The position numbers were made by a program, and so were the translations under genes. 64,000 nucleotides of DNA from JAFGTX01 sp942492225 (GTDB lineage Bacteria > Bacillota > Clostridia > Peptostreptococcales > Acidaminobacteraceae). The stretch is taken from assembly GCA_942492225.1 (NCBI GenBank), contig CALODS010000039.1:1-64000 (forward strand), written 5' to 3'. The notes beneath the pieces were generated by a model. It made no database searches. It was not told the DNA's origin and saw only the letters and a program-made list of their open reading frames with translations. Positions within the stretch are counted from its first letter, which is position 1; each line of letters opens with the position of its first letter. This document shows positions 39,101 through 47,206 of this stretch, in pieces.

Positions 39101-39599
39101 ACAAGCAATGCAAAAAGTTAAGGGCGAGTATGTTGAAGAAACTATTGAGACTGAAATTAACTACAATATTAATGCATATTTACCAGATGATTTCATTAAA
39201 AATAGTGATTTTAAAGTTGAAATTTACAAAAAAATTGCAGCCATTCGTGATAAGGATGATGCATTTGCAATTGAAGAAGAAATTGAAGATCGCTTTGGGA
39301 CACTGCCAGCCTCCGTTTATAATTTGATTGATATCTCATATGTAAAGGCGCTTGCACGGATGATAGATATAATAGAAGTTTCAGAAAAAGCCAATGATAT
39401 TGTATTTGTTTTTAGCTCCCAAGAATCAATTTCAAAAGCTTTATTGGAGCGCCTGATGGAAATAGGCGGCAATAGAATTGCATTTGATGTCAGTGGAAAG
39501 CCAATTGTGAGATTGAAATTCTTTAAACGTCAGTTGACGAGAGAGGCAAAACTAGCTGATGTAAAAGGATTCTTAGAAAAAATTAATGTTTTAAATTAA
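36117..39599 (+). CDS. mfd: Transcription-repair coupling factor
   Basis: Mfd removes RNA polymerase stalled at DNA damage and recruits UvrA. The 1160-residue protein has the UvrB-like N-terminal module (SKGMFSLRGGILDYYPP) and the RNA-polymerase-interaction domain (SPGDMVVHETHGIGKYIGVEQL, about 490-560). The translocase has Walker A GDVGFGKTEVAIRAAFKA, VDEEQRFGVKHKE, LTATPIPRTLHMSLVGVRD and QLRGRVGRSNRVAYAYL. A C-terminal D7 domain ends it. Length is normal. Confidence 0.97.
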   Translation: MKAVISNNLSKSTEYQSLIQSVNEGHNPIYITGLDLSAAALVADAYCTEKKGTNIIITPTEHEAKRIVNDLEVVSSNIFHLPVKEVVFFHSFAHSNEILHERLRIMHHLISGEPMTLVASIESLCNRQIEKEVFLKNYIGLEVGEEHDRETLIKIFLRLGYERVEKVESKGMFSLRGGILDYYPPQIDVPIRIEFFDDEIDSIRTFDPVKQTSMERIEQALICPAKEILLYNDDKLIKGIQAEIKKREMADELSEEIHQLLENIQSYGYSEKLELFIDYFEKEKNSLLDYIPIESTIFIVNPNRVTEASEAFQRGIDEKFTDYFERGKLLKKEGLCTVPFKNTIEKIKKHKVLLMDHLQKRVIGFQPQQIIGMRTLEAPQYHGKMNTLTSDLKRWMHKGYKICIFVDGDKKVNNLYNYLSQEDVIVEIKDADYDGRIQTGQCFIIKEQLSKGVIFDAIKFVVLSDFELFSVQKSKRKSFDKSKQIIKSYSELSPGDMVVHETHGIGKYIGVEQLSVDNMKKDYFKIMYSGDDYLYIPIDQMTLIQKYIGGEVTALKLNRLGGNEWKRAKSKVKKSIEDMTDQLLELYAQRKAQRGYAFGQDTDWQRQFEDLFPYQETRDQLKCIEEIKRDMESTLPMDRLLCGDVGFGKTEVAIRAAFKAVMDSKQVAILAPTTILAQQHYTTLKERFSKFPATVEVLSRFKTKKEQDQTIENLRNGTVDVVVGTHRLLSKDIVFKDLGLLIVDEEQRFGVKHKEKIKQIKTNVDVLTLTATPIPRTLHMSLVGVRDMSVIEDPPEDRYPIQTYVVEHDDHLLRDALDREIGRGGQVFYVYNKVKDIDRVADRIRRLLPHARVEFAHGQMNEHKLEQLMTAFLEHEFDILVCTTIIETGLDISNVNTIIIDNADKMGISQLYQLRGRVGRSNRVAYAYLNYSRNKVLTEIAEKRLKAIKEFTELGSGFKIAMRDLELRGAGNILGAEQHGHIAVIGYEYYCKLLEQAMQKVKGEYVEETIETEINYNINAYLPDDFIKNSDFKVEIYKKIAAIRDKDDAFAIEEEIEDRFGTLPASVYNLIDISYVKALARMIDIIEVSEKANDIVFVFSSQESISKALLERLMEIGGNRIAFDVSGKPIVRLKFFKRQLTREAKLADVKGFLEKINVLN

Positions 39600-39659
39600 A
39601 GGGATTTCATATATAATTAAAAAGGATTGACACTTATATTAAGGGAGAGGATTAAAAAA

Positions 39660-40643
39660 ATGTTTAATAAAAAGAAATGGGCGAGTGCTCTTGTATTGTT
39701 ATTACTAGTTGCAATGATAACAGGTTGTACACCTCAAACAGCAGGAAACGCTACAGAATTGACTGAAGATACACTGGCTCTAGTAAACGGTAAGAGTATT
39801 GCAATTTCTGACTATGAAAATAGTTTTGCATTAGTTGAAAAAAGCTACAATGATTTATACGGAGACAATATTTGGACTCAAGATATAAACGGTAAAACGG
39901 TAAAGCAAATTATCAAAGATGAAATCATAAATACATTAATTGTTGAAAAATTAATTCAAGAATATGTGGCAGAGACAGATTTTACTGTTGATGAAGAAAA
40001 AGTTACAGAAGTATATACTGATTTTCAAGAGGCTATAAAAGAAGAAGCAGATTTACAATCTTTTTATGCAGACAAAAACTTAGATGAAACATTTTTTAGA
40101 GATCAAATTAGAATACAACTTATTGTTGAAGAATTTAGAAGACTTGTAACAGAAGATGTCAAAGCAGATGATGCAAAACTAGAAGAATTGTATGGTAGCT
40201 ACTCTATTCAAGTGAATGCAAGCCACATTTTAGTTGAAGAAGAGGCTTTGGCAAAGACTGTTGTTGAAAAAATTAATGCAGGGGAAGACTTTGCGGAACT
40301 TGCGGCAACCTATTCAAAAGATCCTGGTTCGGCAGCAAATGGTGGTTCGTTAGGATACTTCCCAAGAGGCGTTATGGTACCAGAATTTGAAGAAGTTGCA
40401 TTCTCACTAGGTGTTGGAGAAGTGAGTGACTTAGTAGAATCACAGTTTGGTTATCATATTATTAAAGTTGAAGATATCCAAACAGTAAAAGATATTGAAG
40501 ATGGTGGCGCAAACGAAGAAGAAGTTTTATATTATAAAGATTTAATTGTAAATAATCTTAGTGAAGATGCTTACAATGCAAAGCTTGACGAATTGTTTGC
40601 TAATGCAGATATTCAAAAATTCGTAGAAAAAATTAGCGAGTAG
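39660..40643 (+). CDS. prsA: PrsA-like peptidyl-prolyl isomerase lipoprotein
   Basis: This is an extracellular lipoprotein foldase of 327 residues. The signal peptide ends in the lipobox MITGC (Cys about residue 23). A SurA-like N-terminal helix region (about 35-175) and a parvulin domain (about 180-275) follow: ASHILVEEE, AGEDFAELAATYSKDPGS, GGSLGYFPRGVMVPEFEE and SQFGYHIIKV. It helps secreted proteins fold outside the membrane. Start ATG 39660 follows GGAGAGG. In Bacillus spoVT stands at this place in the cluster. Confidence 0.92.
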   Translation: MFNKKKWASALVLLLLVAMITGCTPQTAGNATELTEDTLALVNGKSIAISDYENSFALVEKSYNDLYGDNIWTQDINGKTVKQIIKDEIINTLIVEKLIQEYVAETDFTVDEEKVTEVYTDFQEAIKEEADLQSFYADKNLDETFFRDQIRIQLIVEEFRRLVTEDVKADDAKLEELYGSYSIQVNASHILVEEEALAKTVVEKINAGEDFAELAATYSKDPGSAANGGSLGYFPRGVMVPEFEEVAFSLGVGEVSDLVESQFGYHIIKVEDIQTVKDIEDGGANEEEVLYYKDLIVNNLSEDAYNAKLDELFANADIQKFVEKISE

Positions 40644-40646
40644 TGG

Positions 40647-40678
40647 ATAATAGCCCTTAGTAAACTAAGGGCTATTAT
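40647..40678 (+). terminator. Hairpin after prsA
   Basis: The perfect 14-pair stem ATAATAGCCCTTAG / CTAAGGGCTATTAT with a TAAA loop has only a weak T run, so termination may be partial. Confidence 0.7.
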
Positions 40679-40721
40679 TATGCACTTATAAAAATATTGA
40701 AAAGATGAGAGCGAGGATAAA

Positions 40722-42323
40722 ATGTCAGGTAGAGAATCCCAGTCATTTATAAAAGGCGCAGCAATTTTAGGAATTGCCGCAATATTAGTCAAAATACTTG
40801 GAGCGATTTTTAGAATCCCTCTAGCAAATTTAATTGGACCCGAAGGAATGAGCTACTATCAAAGTGCTTATCCAATCTATATATATTTATTGGTAGTGTC
40901 TACTGCTGGTTTTCCAGCTGCTGTTGCAAAAGTAATTTCAGAAAAAACATCAATTGGTGATTATGAAGGTGCGGATCATGTACTGAAAGTAGCTTTTGGC
41001 CTTATGTTTAGCATTGGATTGTCGAGTACTATTATAATGTTTTTTGGTGCAGGATTTATTGCTGAAAAAATCCAAAATCCATTGGCGTACTATTCTATAA
41101 TGGCTTTGGCACCAGCGTTGGTTTTTTCATCACTGATGTCAGTGTTTAGAGGATACTTTCAAGGAATTCAACATATGCAACCTTATGCGGTGTCGCAATT
41201 CGTCGAACAATTGTTTAGAGTTGTATTTGGACTTGGCCTAGTATTTGTCTTCATTGGACAAGGGACAGAATATGCTGCTGCGAGTGCAACTTTTGGTGCA
41301 ACTGCAGGGGGAATTGCGGGATTTGTTATTATACTGTGGATGTTTATCTCTTACAGAAAGAAAAATCCAGTTACAAAAGAAGGGTTACATAGGCAAGATA
41401 CAACAGGTAGCATTGTAAAAAACTTACTTCTAATAGCGATCCCTATTACACTAGGGGCGACGATTATGCCAATCATGCAGCTAGTTGACCTAGGTATCGT
41501 CATGCCAAGACTTAATAGCATTGGTATCATAGAGCAAGCGAATGATTTGTATGGACTGCTAACAGGTTATGCACAAACACTAATTAATTTACCCCAAACA
41601 ATTACAGCTGCTGTCCAAATTAGCTTGGTACCAGCGGTGGCGAGTTTTGCGATTAAAAAAGATTTTAGTGGACTTGAGAAAACGGTTCAAAATGGATTGC
41701 GTATAGGCCTCATTATCGGTCTGCCGTGTTCGGTTGGACTCGTTGTTTTAGCGCAGCCAATTATGCAGTTACTTTATCCAATGCAATTAGAAACCGTTGA
41801 AATGACGGGTAAAATATTAGGTATTCTTGGTTGGGGTGTTGTATTTTTATCCACCTTCCAAATTAGTACAGGGATTTTGCAAGGTCTTGGTAAGCAAATC
41901 ATTCCAGCTAGAAACTTAGCGCTAGGTGCAACTGTTAAAGCTGTTTTAACCTATGTATTAGTAGGTATTCCAGCACTTAATATTATGGGTGCAGCAATTT
42001 CTACAGTGACGTCTTATATGGTTTCTGCGTTACTGAATTATACAAGTTTAATAAAATATTCAGGTGCAAAGATAAATTATAAAGATGTATTTGTAAAACC
42101 AATAATTTCAGTAGTTGTTATGGGAATTGTGACAAAACTTTCATACCTGCTGCTTGCACCACTTGGCAATATAGCAACGATAAGTGCAATTGCTATTGGT
42201 GGTCTTGTATATGCTGTCATGCTATTGATAACAAAAACATTTTCGGAAGCTGATTTTGAACTTATGCCTAAAGGGAAGCGTATTAAAGCATTGTTACTAA
42301 AACACAATTTATTGAAGATATAG
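40722..42323 (+). CDS. spoVB: SpoVB/MurJ-like polysaccharide flippase
   Basis: This is a 533-residue membrane protein with about 14 helices, of the MVF/MurJ-SpoVB flippase group. The N-terminal FIKGAAILGIAAILVKILGA, then GPEGMSYYQSAYPIY, STAGFPAAVAKVISE and FRGYFQGIQHMQPYAVSQ, are typical of the SpoVB/YabM branch. Such proteins flip lipid-linked wall precursors. It keeps the Bacillus place just before yabN. Whether it serves spore cortex or vegetative wall is not known; spore genes usually nearby are missing. Confidence 0.88.
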   Translation: MSGRESQSFIKGAAILGIAAILVKILGAIFRIPLANLIGPEGMSYYQSAYPIYIYLLVVSTAGFPAAVAKVISEKTSIGDYEGADHVLKVAFGLMFSIGLSSTIIMFFGAGFIAEKIQNPLAYYSIMALAPALVFSSLMSVFRGYFQGIQHMQPYAVSQFVEQLFRVVFGLGLVFVFIGQGTEYAAASATFGATAGGIAGFVIILWMFISYRKKNPVTKEGLHRQDTTGSIVKNLLLIAIPITLGATIMPIMQLVDLGIVMPRLNSIGIIEQANDLYGLLTGYAQTLINLPQTITAAVQISLVPAVASFAIKKDFSGLEKTVQNGLRIGLIIGLPCSVGLVVLAQPIMQLLYPMQLETVEMTGKILGILGWGVVFLSTFQISTGILQGLGKQIIPARNLALGATVKAVLTYVLVGIPALNIMGAAISTVTSYMVSALLNYTSLIKYSGAKINYKDVFVKPIISVVVMGIVTKLSYLLLAPLGNIATISAIAIGGLVYAVMLLITKTFSEADFELMPKGKRIKALLLKHNLLKI

Positions 42324-42333
42324 AGGGAAAAAT

Positions 42334-43791
42334 ATGAATAAATTAACAATCATAGGTCTGGGACCAGGGTCTAAAGAATTTTTAACATTAGATGCGTTTG
42401 AGCAACTAACTAAAAAAGGTAAAGTGTATTTAAGAACATTAAAACATCCAGTGGTTCAGTTTCTTCAAAATGAAGGTGCTGAATTTGAAAGTTATGATAG
42501 TTTTTATGACCAATTTGATACTTTTGATGAAGTCTATGAAGCAATTGCGGAAGACGTCGTTTCAAAGTTGTCAAATGAACCAATTATATATGGAGTACCA
42601 GGGAATCCTTTTGTAGCAGAAAGATCAGTAGAGTTATTGATTGAAGCGTCAGAAGAAAATGGATTCGAAGTGGAATATGTTTATGGGGCAAGTTTTATTG
42701 ATGCGATGATTACCGTTCTAAAAAAGGATCCAGTCTATGGTCTTCGTATTCAGGATGGATTAAAAATGAATAGTTTTACACCATCAGTACGTGAAGATCA
42801 TATTTTGATTCAAGTATATGATCAGCGTGTTGCATCTGACATAAAAATTGAATTGGGAAAATATTATCCTGATGATTACATTGTTACAGTGGTTAGAGGT
42901 GCTGGGATTCCTGGTGAAGAACGTATTGAAGAAGTTCCCTTGTATGAATTGGATAGAGTTGAGTGGTTAGATTATCTAACATCATTATATCTTCCGGCTT
43001 GGACGGATAAAAAAATCTATACGTTTACAGATTTATTGAATATTATGGATCTTTTAAGAAGTCCCGATGGATGCCCTTGGGATAGAGAACAAACACACGA
43101 AAGTTTGATGCCTCATTTTGTCGAAGAAACCTATGAAGCATTAGATGCGATAAAACGATATGATATTGATGATATGATAGAAGAACTTGGAGATGTACTC
43201 TTACAAATAGTATTTCACGCTCAAATCGGCGCTGAGGACGGTTATTTTAATATCTTTGATATCATACAGGCCATTTCAGAAAAAATGGTTTTACGCCACC
43301 CACACGTCTTTTCGGACGTGTTGGTAGATTCTTCAGATGAAGTACTTATTAATTGGAATAAAATTAAGCAAGAAGAAAAAAATCACGAAAAAGAAAGTGA
43401 CGTGATGGATGCGCTTCCTGAATTAATGCCAACGCTTATAAAATCGGAAAAAATCCAAAAAATTGCAGCGAAAGTTGGATTTGATTGGCCAACAATTAAT
43501 GGAGCGGTTGATAAACTGAAAGAAGAAATGGATGAAGTTTGTGTTGAAATAGAAAATAATGACGACGAAAAACTTAAAGAAGAACTTGGTGATTTGATTT
43601 TTTCCATCGTAAATATATGTAGAATGAAAAAAATCAGTCCGGAATTAGCTCTGCAAATGACCAATGAAAAATTTATAGATAGATTCAAATTCATCGAAAA
43701 TCAACTAAAAATTGAAAATAAAAAAATTGAAGAGATGAGTCTTGAAGACCTTGATGTTATCTGGGAAAAGGCCAAAAATGTAAAAAAATAG
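42334..43791 (+). CDS. yabN: YabN: tetrapyrrole-methylase-like domain plus MazG pyrophosphohydrolase
   Basis: This 485-residue fusion has an N-terminal TP-methylase-like domain (about 1-220: LTIIGLGPGSKEFLTLDA, GVPGNPFVAERSVE). The C-terminal MazG NTP pyrophosphohydrolase (about 225-485) has MDLLRSPDGCPWDREQTHESL and the metal-binding EEDIGD-type motifs, FVEETYEALDAI with EELGDVLLQIVFHA and a second EELGDLIFSIVN. MazG removes abnormal nucleoside triphosphates. Its place after spoVB and before rqcP matches Bacillus. The ATG follows GAGGGA. Confidence 0.95.
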   Translation: MNKLTIIGLGPGSKEFLTLDAFEQLTKKGKVYLRTLKHPVVQFLQNEGAEFESYDSFYDQFDTFDEVYEAIAEDVVSKLSNEPIIYGVPGNPFVAERSVELLIEASEENGFEVEYVYGASFIDAMITVLKKDPVYGLRIQDGLKMNSFTPSVREDHILIQVYDQRVASDIKIELGKYYPDDYIVTVVRGAGIPGEERIEEVPLYELDRVEWLDYLTSLYLPAWTDKKIYTFTDLLNIMDLLRSPDGCPWDREQTHESLMPHFVEETYEALDAIKRYDIDDMIEELGDVLLQIVFHAQIGAEDGYFNIFDIIQAISEKMVLRHPHVFSDVLVDSSDEVLINWNKIKQEEKNHEKESDVMDALPELMPTLIKSEKIQKIAAKVGFDWPTINGAVDKLKEEMDEVCVEIENNDDEKLKEELGDLIFSIVNICRMKKISPELALQMTNEKFIDRFKFIENQLKIENKKIEEMSLEDLDVIWEKAKNVKK

Positions 43792-43851
43792 CAAAAAAAG
43801 CATCAAATTATAAAAAAAGTAGTGAAAATCAATCAAAAAACAAAAAAAGAC

Positions 43852-43881
43852 TTGAAAATAGAGGAATCAACAGGATAAGAT
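43852..43881 (+). promoter_or_regulatory. Probable promoter of the HU gene
   Basis: TTGAAA (43852-43857), an 18-base spacer and TAAGAT (43876-43881). The match is fair. Confidence 0.5.
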
Positions 43882-43936
43882 AGAAATAGACATATGGGAA
43901 AAGCTTTTTAATTATATTTATCAAGGAGGTTATATT

Positions 43937-44215
43937 GTGAATAAGGCAGAATTAGTTACAAGCATGGCTGAAAAATCTGGTTTAACAAAGAAAGATGCTG
44001 AGAATGCGTTAAACGCTTTCATGAAAAGTGTTGACGAAGCATTAGCGAAGGGTGACAAAGTTCAATTAGTTGGATTTGGTACTTTCGATGTAAGAGAAAG
44101 AAAAGCTAGAAAGGGTAGAAACCCTAGAGATCCTAAGCAAGTGATCGACATTCCAGCTTCTAAAGCTCCTGTTTTTAAAGCTGGTAAAGCACTTAAAGAA
44201 TTAGTTAATAAGTAA
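43937..44215 (+). CDS. hup: HU-family DNA-binding protein
   Basis: HU bends and compacts DNA as a dimer. The 92-residue protein has the MNKAELVTSMAEKSGLTKKD start, LVGFGTFDVRERKARKGRNP (the DNA-clasping arm) and IPASKAPVFKAGKALKE at the end. Start GTG follows AAGGAGG at good spacing. It has its own promoter and terminator, consistent with high expression, between yabN and rqcP. Confidence 0.96.
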   Translation: MNKAELVTSMAEKSGLTKKDAENALNAFMKSVDEALAKGDKVQLVGFGTFDVRERKARKGRNPRDPKQVIDIPASKAPVFKAGKALKELVNK

Positions 44216-44224
44216 TATATTTAG

Positions 44225-44251
44225 AAAAAGCAGCTTTGATGCTGCTTTTTT
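44225..44251 (+). terminator. Terminator after hup
   Basis: The stem AAAAAGCAGC / GCTGCTTTTTT encloses a TTTGAT loop. Confidence 0.88.
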
Positions 44252-44295
44252 CATATTATTTTGTAATGTGAGATAGGTAAATTAAGGAGACACAT

Positions 44296-44538
44296 ATGAG
44301 ATTAGATAAATATTTGAAGAGTTCTCGACTTATTAAAAGACGAACAATTGCAAAAGAAGCTTGTGATTCAGGTAAAATTACCATTAATGATAAAGTTGCT
44401 AAGGCAGGATCAGTCGTAAAAATAGGCGATGTTATTAAAATGACTTTTGGAGAAAAAGAGATGTCTGTGCAAGTATTAGAAATAAAAGAACATGTTACAA
44501 AAGAAAATTCAAAAGATTTATACAAAATTATTGTATAG
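44296..44538 (+). CDS. rqcP: RNA-binding S4 protein RqcP (YabO)
   Basis: This 80-residue S4-domain protein (MRLDKYLKSSRLIKRRTIAKEAC, GKITINDKVAKAG, KIGDVIKM) is of the YabO/Hsp15 type. In Bacillus it works in ribosome quality control, stabilising nascent-chain-bound 50S during alanine tailing. The ATG follows AAGGAG. It lies before divIC, as in Bacillus, but yabP and yabQ, which usually follow it in spore formers, are absent. Confidence 0.93.
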   Translation: MRLDKYLKSSRLIKRRTIAKEACDSGKITINDKVAKAGSVVKIGDVIKMTFGEKEMSVQVLEIKEHVTKENSKDLYKIIV

Positions 44539-44600
44539 AGTAGATTTTTTGTCTATTAAACGATATGATAGGAATATAAGATTGCCTTGGATGTGGGTGT

Positions 44601-44894
44601 ATGAGAAAAAAAAGAAATTTTTTAAAACGAAATAGGTATATGGTGTTGTTAAGTATCGTATTTGCTGTATACGTTTCTTACGTCCTTATAATTCAAGAGC
44701 TCCAATATAGAACACTGCTTGTTGAAGAATCGGATTACTTAAGTGAAATTGATTCTCTTAACGAGGAGATTGAACGTTTAGAATCACGTTTAGAAAGCAA
44801 TCAAGATCCTCAAGCAATTGAAAAAATTGCACGAGAAAAGCTAAAAATGGTTAAGCCTAACGAAATTATTTATATCATTCAAGAGAATGAATAA
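44601..44894 (+). CDS. divIC: Septum formation initiator DivIC/FtsB-like
   Basis: This 97-residue bitopic protein has a basic N-terminus, one membrane helix (about residues 14-32) and a coiled coil (about 40-75, EIDSLNEEIERLESRLES). The end carries IEKIAREKLKMVKPNEIIYI, the FtsB/DivIC signature. It acts in the division septum with FtsL and DivIB. The RBS before the ATG is weak (GGATGTGGG). Its place before yabR matches Bacillus. Confidence 0.9.
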   Translation: MRKKRNFLKRNRYMVLLSIVFAVYVSYVLIIQELQYRTLLVEESDYLSEIDSLNEEIERLESRLESNQDPQAIEKIAREKLKMVKPNEIIYIIQENE

Positions 44895-44941
44895 GAAATG
44901 CGTTGGTTAGATATATTATTTGAAGGAGGAGTATTTTTTTT

Positions 44942-45449
44942 ATGTCGTTAGAAGTGGGTTCAATAATTAGCGGGAAAGTCGCTAAGATCACTAATTTTGG
45001 GGCTTTTATCAAATTTGCTGATGGAAAGACTGGATTATGTCATATTTCAGAGATATCGTCAGGTTTTGTTAAAAGAGGTTGCGGATGTACTACAATTAGA
45101 TCAAGAGGTTTCTGTAAAAGTCTTGAGTATTAATGAAGATGGGAAGATCAGCCTTTCGATTAAGCAAGCAAGCCCAGAAAGTAATGATGCAAACGGAAAG
45201 CCTTCAAGACCAAATAATGATTTTAAGAAAAAGAGTTTTGATCAACGTAAACCATATGATCAAAAGAAAGATTTTTCTAAGAAGAAGGAATTTAGTAGAC
45301 CACCACGTGATTTTGCTGGCGCTAGAGATAGCAAACCAAAAGAAGAAAATTTTGAAGATATGTTAACTGGATACATGAAAAATTCATCTGAAAAGTTGAA
45401 AAACGTCAAAAAAGCACGTTCAAGAAAAGGTAATGGTTTTAATAGATAG
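44942..45449 (+). pseudogene. yabR: S1-domain RNA-binding protein YabR, one frameshift
   Basis: The S1 domain starts SLEVGSIISGKVAKITNFGAF and KTGLCHISEISSGFVK. It then continues in the +1 frame as EVADVLQLDQEVSVKVLSINEDGKISLSIK, followed by a basic, disordered tail. One extra A in the AAAA run at 45071-45074 explains the break. Without it the gene is 507 bases, 169 codons with the stop. All S1 residues are kept, so this is a homopolymer error or a very fresh mutation. AAGGAGGAG precedes the start. YabR relatives bind RNA; the precise role is unclear. Confidence 0.9.
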
Positions 45450-45455
45450 CATTTC

Positions 45456-45482
45456 AGCCCAGAGGAATTCCTCTGGGCTTTT
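45456..45482 (+). terminator. Terminator after yabR
   Basis: The self-complementary stem AGCCCAGAGGAA / TTCCTCTGGGCT is followed by TTT. Confidence 0.88.
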
Positions 45483-45556
45483 CATATCCAAATAGTTAAA
45501 GTTTAAAACGTCTAGATGCTATATACCTTTAAAAAGATGTGAAAGGGAGGTAACTT

Positions 45557-46465
45557 ATGAAATACTCTGTAATTGATATAGGCTCAAACTCTGTGCGTCA
45601 TCTTAAGGCCGATGTGTCGAATGGCAATATAACGGGGACAAAATCATTAATTGTGACAAGATTAGGTGAAGGCGTAGATGCAACAAAAAAATTAACAAAT
45701 CGTGCGATTAAAGATACTGTAGAAGCAATTAGAATATTTAAAAAAGATGCGGAAGCGTATGGTGTTCAGGAAATTTTTTTGATGGCAACGAGTGCTGTTA
45801 GAGACGCTTCGAACAAATCTTTATTAATAGATGAGGTAAAATCATTAACGGGTTTAACAATTGATGTTTTATCTGGTGAATCTGAAGCAATTATTGGATG
45901 TATTGGTGTGCAAAAAGGTCTTGATAAAGAAGAAGCAATATTAATAATAGATATAGGTGGCGGTAGTACGGAATTTATTGTTTTTGATGGTGAAATACGT
46001 CACGCATCTAGTGCGGATGTAGGTGCTGTTAGAATGACCGGAAAACATGTATTTACCGATCCAATAACAAGAAATGAAAAAGAAAATGTAATAAAAGATA
46101 TTAGGACAATAATAAGTCCACATATAAAAGCAGTTAAAGAAATTAAATTTGAAGAAATCATTGGTATCGGTGGAACTGCAACAACTTTTGGCGCGATAGA
46201 TTTAGAAATGGAAACCTATGATAGAGATGTAATTCATAATCATATGATAAGTACGGTGCGTATTGCAGAAATAAATAAACGTTTTCAGCAGTGTACCTTC
46301 AAAGAACGTGTCACCATTTCTGGATTGGAACCCAAAAGAGCAGACATAATCACTGCTGGTGGATTAATTTTACAAGAAATTATGAGTGGGTTAGAGATGA
46401 GTGCCATGAAAGTAAGCGATTTTGATAATTTAGAGGGTTATTTAGCGTACAAATTAGATATTTAA
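45557..46465 (+). CDS. Ppx/GppA-family phosphatase
   Basis: The 302-residue protein is of the exopolyphosphatase / guanosine pentaphosphatase family, sugar-kinase-like fold. It has YSVIDIGSNSVRH at the start, LMATSAVRDASN, GESEAI, the phosphate-binding IIDIGGGSTEFI (about residue 135) and IIGIGGTATTFGAID (about 205). It corresponds in length to the short, single-module form. Substrate (polyphosphate or pppGpp) cannot be told. The ATG follows GGGAGG. In Bacillus spoIIE would lie in this interval before tilS. Confidence 0.9.
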   Translation: MKYSVIDIGSNSVRHLKADVSNGNITGTKSLIVTRLGEGVDATKKLTNRAIKDTVEAIRIFKKDAEAYGVQEIFLMATSAVRDASNKSLLIDEVKSLTGLTIDVLSGESEAIIGCIGVQKGLDKEEAILIIDIGGGSTEFIVFDGEIRHASSADVGAVRMTGKHVFTDPITRNEKENVIKDIRTIISPHIKAVKEIKFEEIIGIGGTATTFGAIDLEMETYDRDVIHNHMISTVRIAEINKRFQQCTFKERVTISGLEPKRADIITAGGLILQEIMSGLEMSAMKVSDFDNLEGYLAYKLDI

Positions 46466-46468
46466 GTA

Positions 46469-46497
46469 TTGACAGCTATAGTGTCTTGGTGTAATAT
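46469..46497 (+). promoter_or_regulatory. Promoter of the tRNA-Met gene
   Basis: TTGACA (46469-46474), a 17-base spacer and TAATAT (46492-46497), 12 bases before the tRNA. Confidence 0.88.
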
Positions 46498-46509
46498 AAA
46501 AATTGTCGT

Positions 46510-46586
46510 GGCGGCGTAGCTTAGTTGGCTAGAGCGTCCGGTTCATACCCGGAAGGTCGGTGGTTCGAGTCCACTCGCCGCTACCA
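46510..46586 (+). tRNA. tRNA-Met (anticodon CAT), elongator type
   Basis: This is a 77-base cloverleaf with the loop TTCATAC and an encoded CCA. The anticodon stem TCCGG/CCGGA lacks the three G-C pairs of initiator tRNA, and the sequence resembles elongator Met tRNA of Firmicutes. Confidence 0.95.
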
Positions 46587-46625
46587 TAAAAATTTTATAA
46601 AAATGATTTTAACTATAAAAATATA

Positions 46626-46654
46626 TTGCTTTCAACTAAAATCTGTTGTATAAT
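46626..46654 (+). promoter_or_regulatory. Promoter of tRNA-Val
   Basis: TTGCTT (46626-46631), a 17-base spacer and TATAAT (46649-46654), 25 bases before the tRNA. Confidence 0.75.
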
Positions 46655-46679
46655 TTTCTTCGTAAGCAATTACAAATTT

Positions 46680-46755
46680 GGGAGTATAGCTCAGCTGGGA
46701 GAGCGCCTGCCTTACAAGCAGGATGTCATAGGTTCGATCCCTATTATTCCCACCA
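46680..46755 (+). tRNA. tRNA-Val (anticodon TAC)
   Basis: This is a 76-base cloverleaf with the loop CTTACAA. The acceptor GGGAGTA pairs with TATTCCC (one G-U), and CCA is encoded. Confidence 0.96.
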
Positions 46756-46760
46756 AAGAA

Positions 46761-46800
46761 GTTGATATTTAGCATCATAATTCTTGATGCTAAATACAAC
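46761..46800. repeat. Long hairpin between tRNA-Val and tRNA-Asp
   Basis: GTTGATATTTAGCATCA (46761-46777) and TGATGCTAAATACAAC (46785-46800) pair over 16 positions with one bulged base, with a TAATTCT loop. No T run follows, so it does not look like a standard terminator. It may be a processing site in a tRNA transcript or a small repeat. Confidence 0.75.
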
Positions 46801-46865
46801 GGTCTTAAATAATTGTTTAGTGACGTATCACCATTTATTGTCTTTTGAAAAAAGAAACTATAAAT

Positions 46866-46942
<77 letters not shown>

Positions 46943-46945
46943 CAT

Positions 46946-47021
<76 letters not shown>

Positions 47022-47026
47022 AGTGG

Positions 47027-47062
47027 AAAAAGACTTTCTTAGAAATAAGAAAGTCTTTTTTA
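47027..47062 (+). terminator. Terminator of the tRNA cluster
   Basis: The stem AAAAAGACTTTCTTA / TAAGAAAGTCTTTTT has a GAAA loop, followed by T. Confidence 0.9.
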
Positions 47063-47206
47063 TTTTTTGGAAAAAGGAAATAAAAGTATTCTCTAAATAA
47101 GTTGAAAAGTCGATAAAATGTGAACATTTTTTTAACTTTTTTTGATATGATTAGATTAACCCTAATTATAGTGTAGAATGAGATTATAAAACTAAAGGAC
47201 ATAGAC

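Noticed and set aside
44288..44295. A separate transcription unit for rqcP by its own promoter
   Set aside because: I see only the AAGGAG site in the short gap and no convincing promoter.
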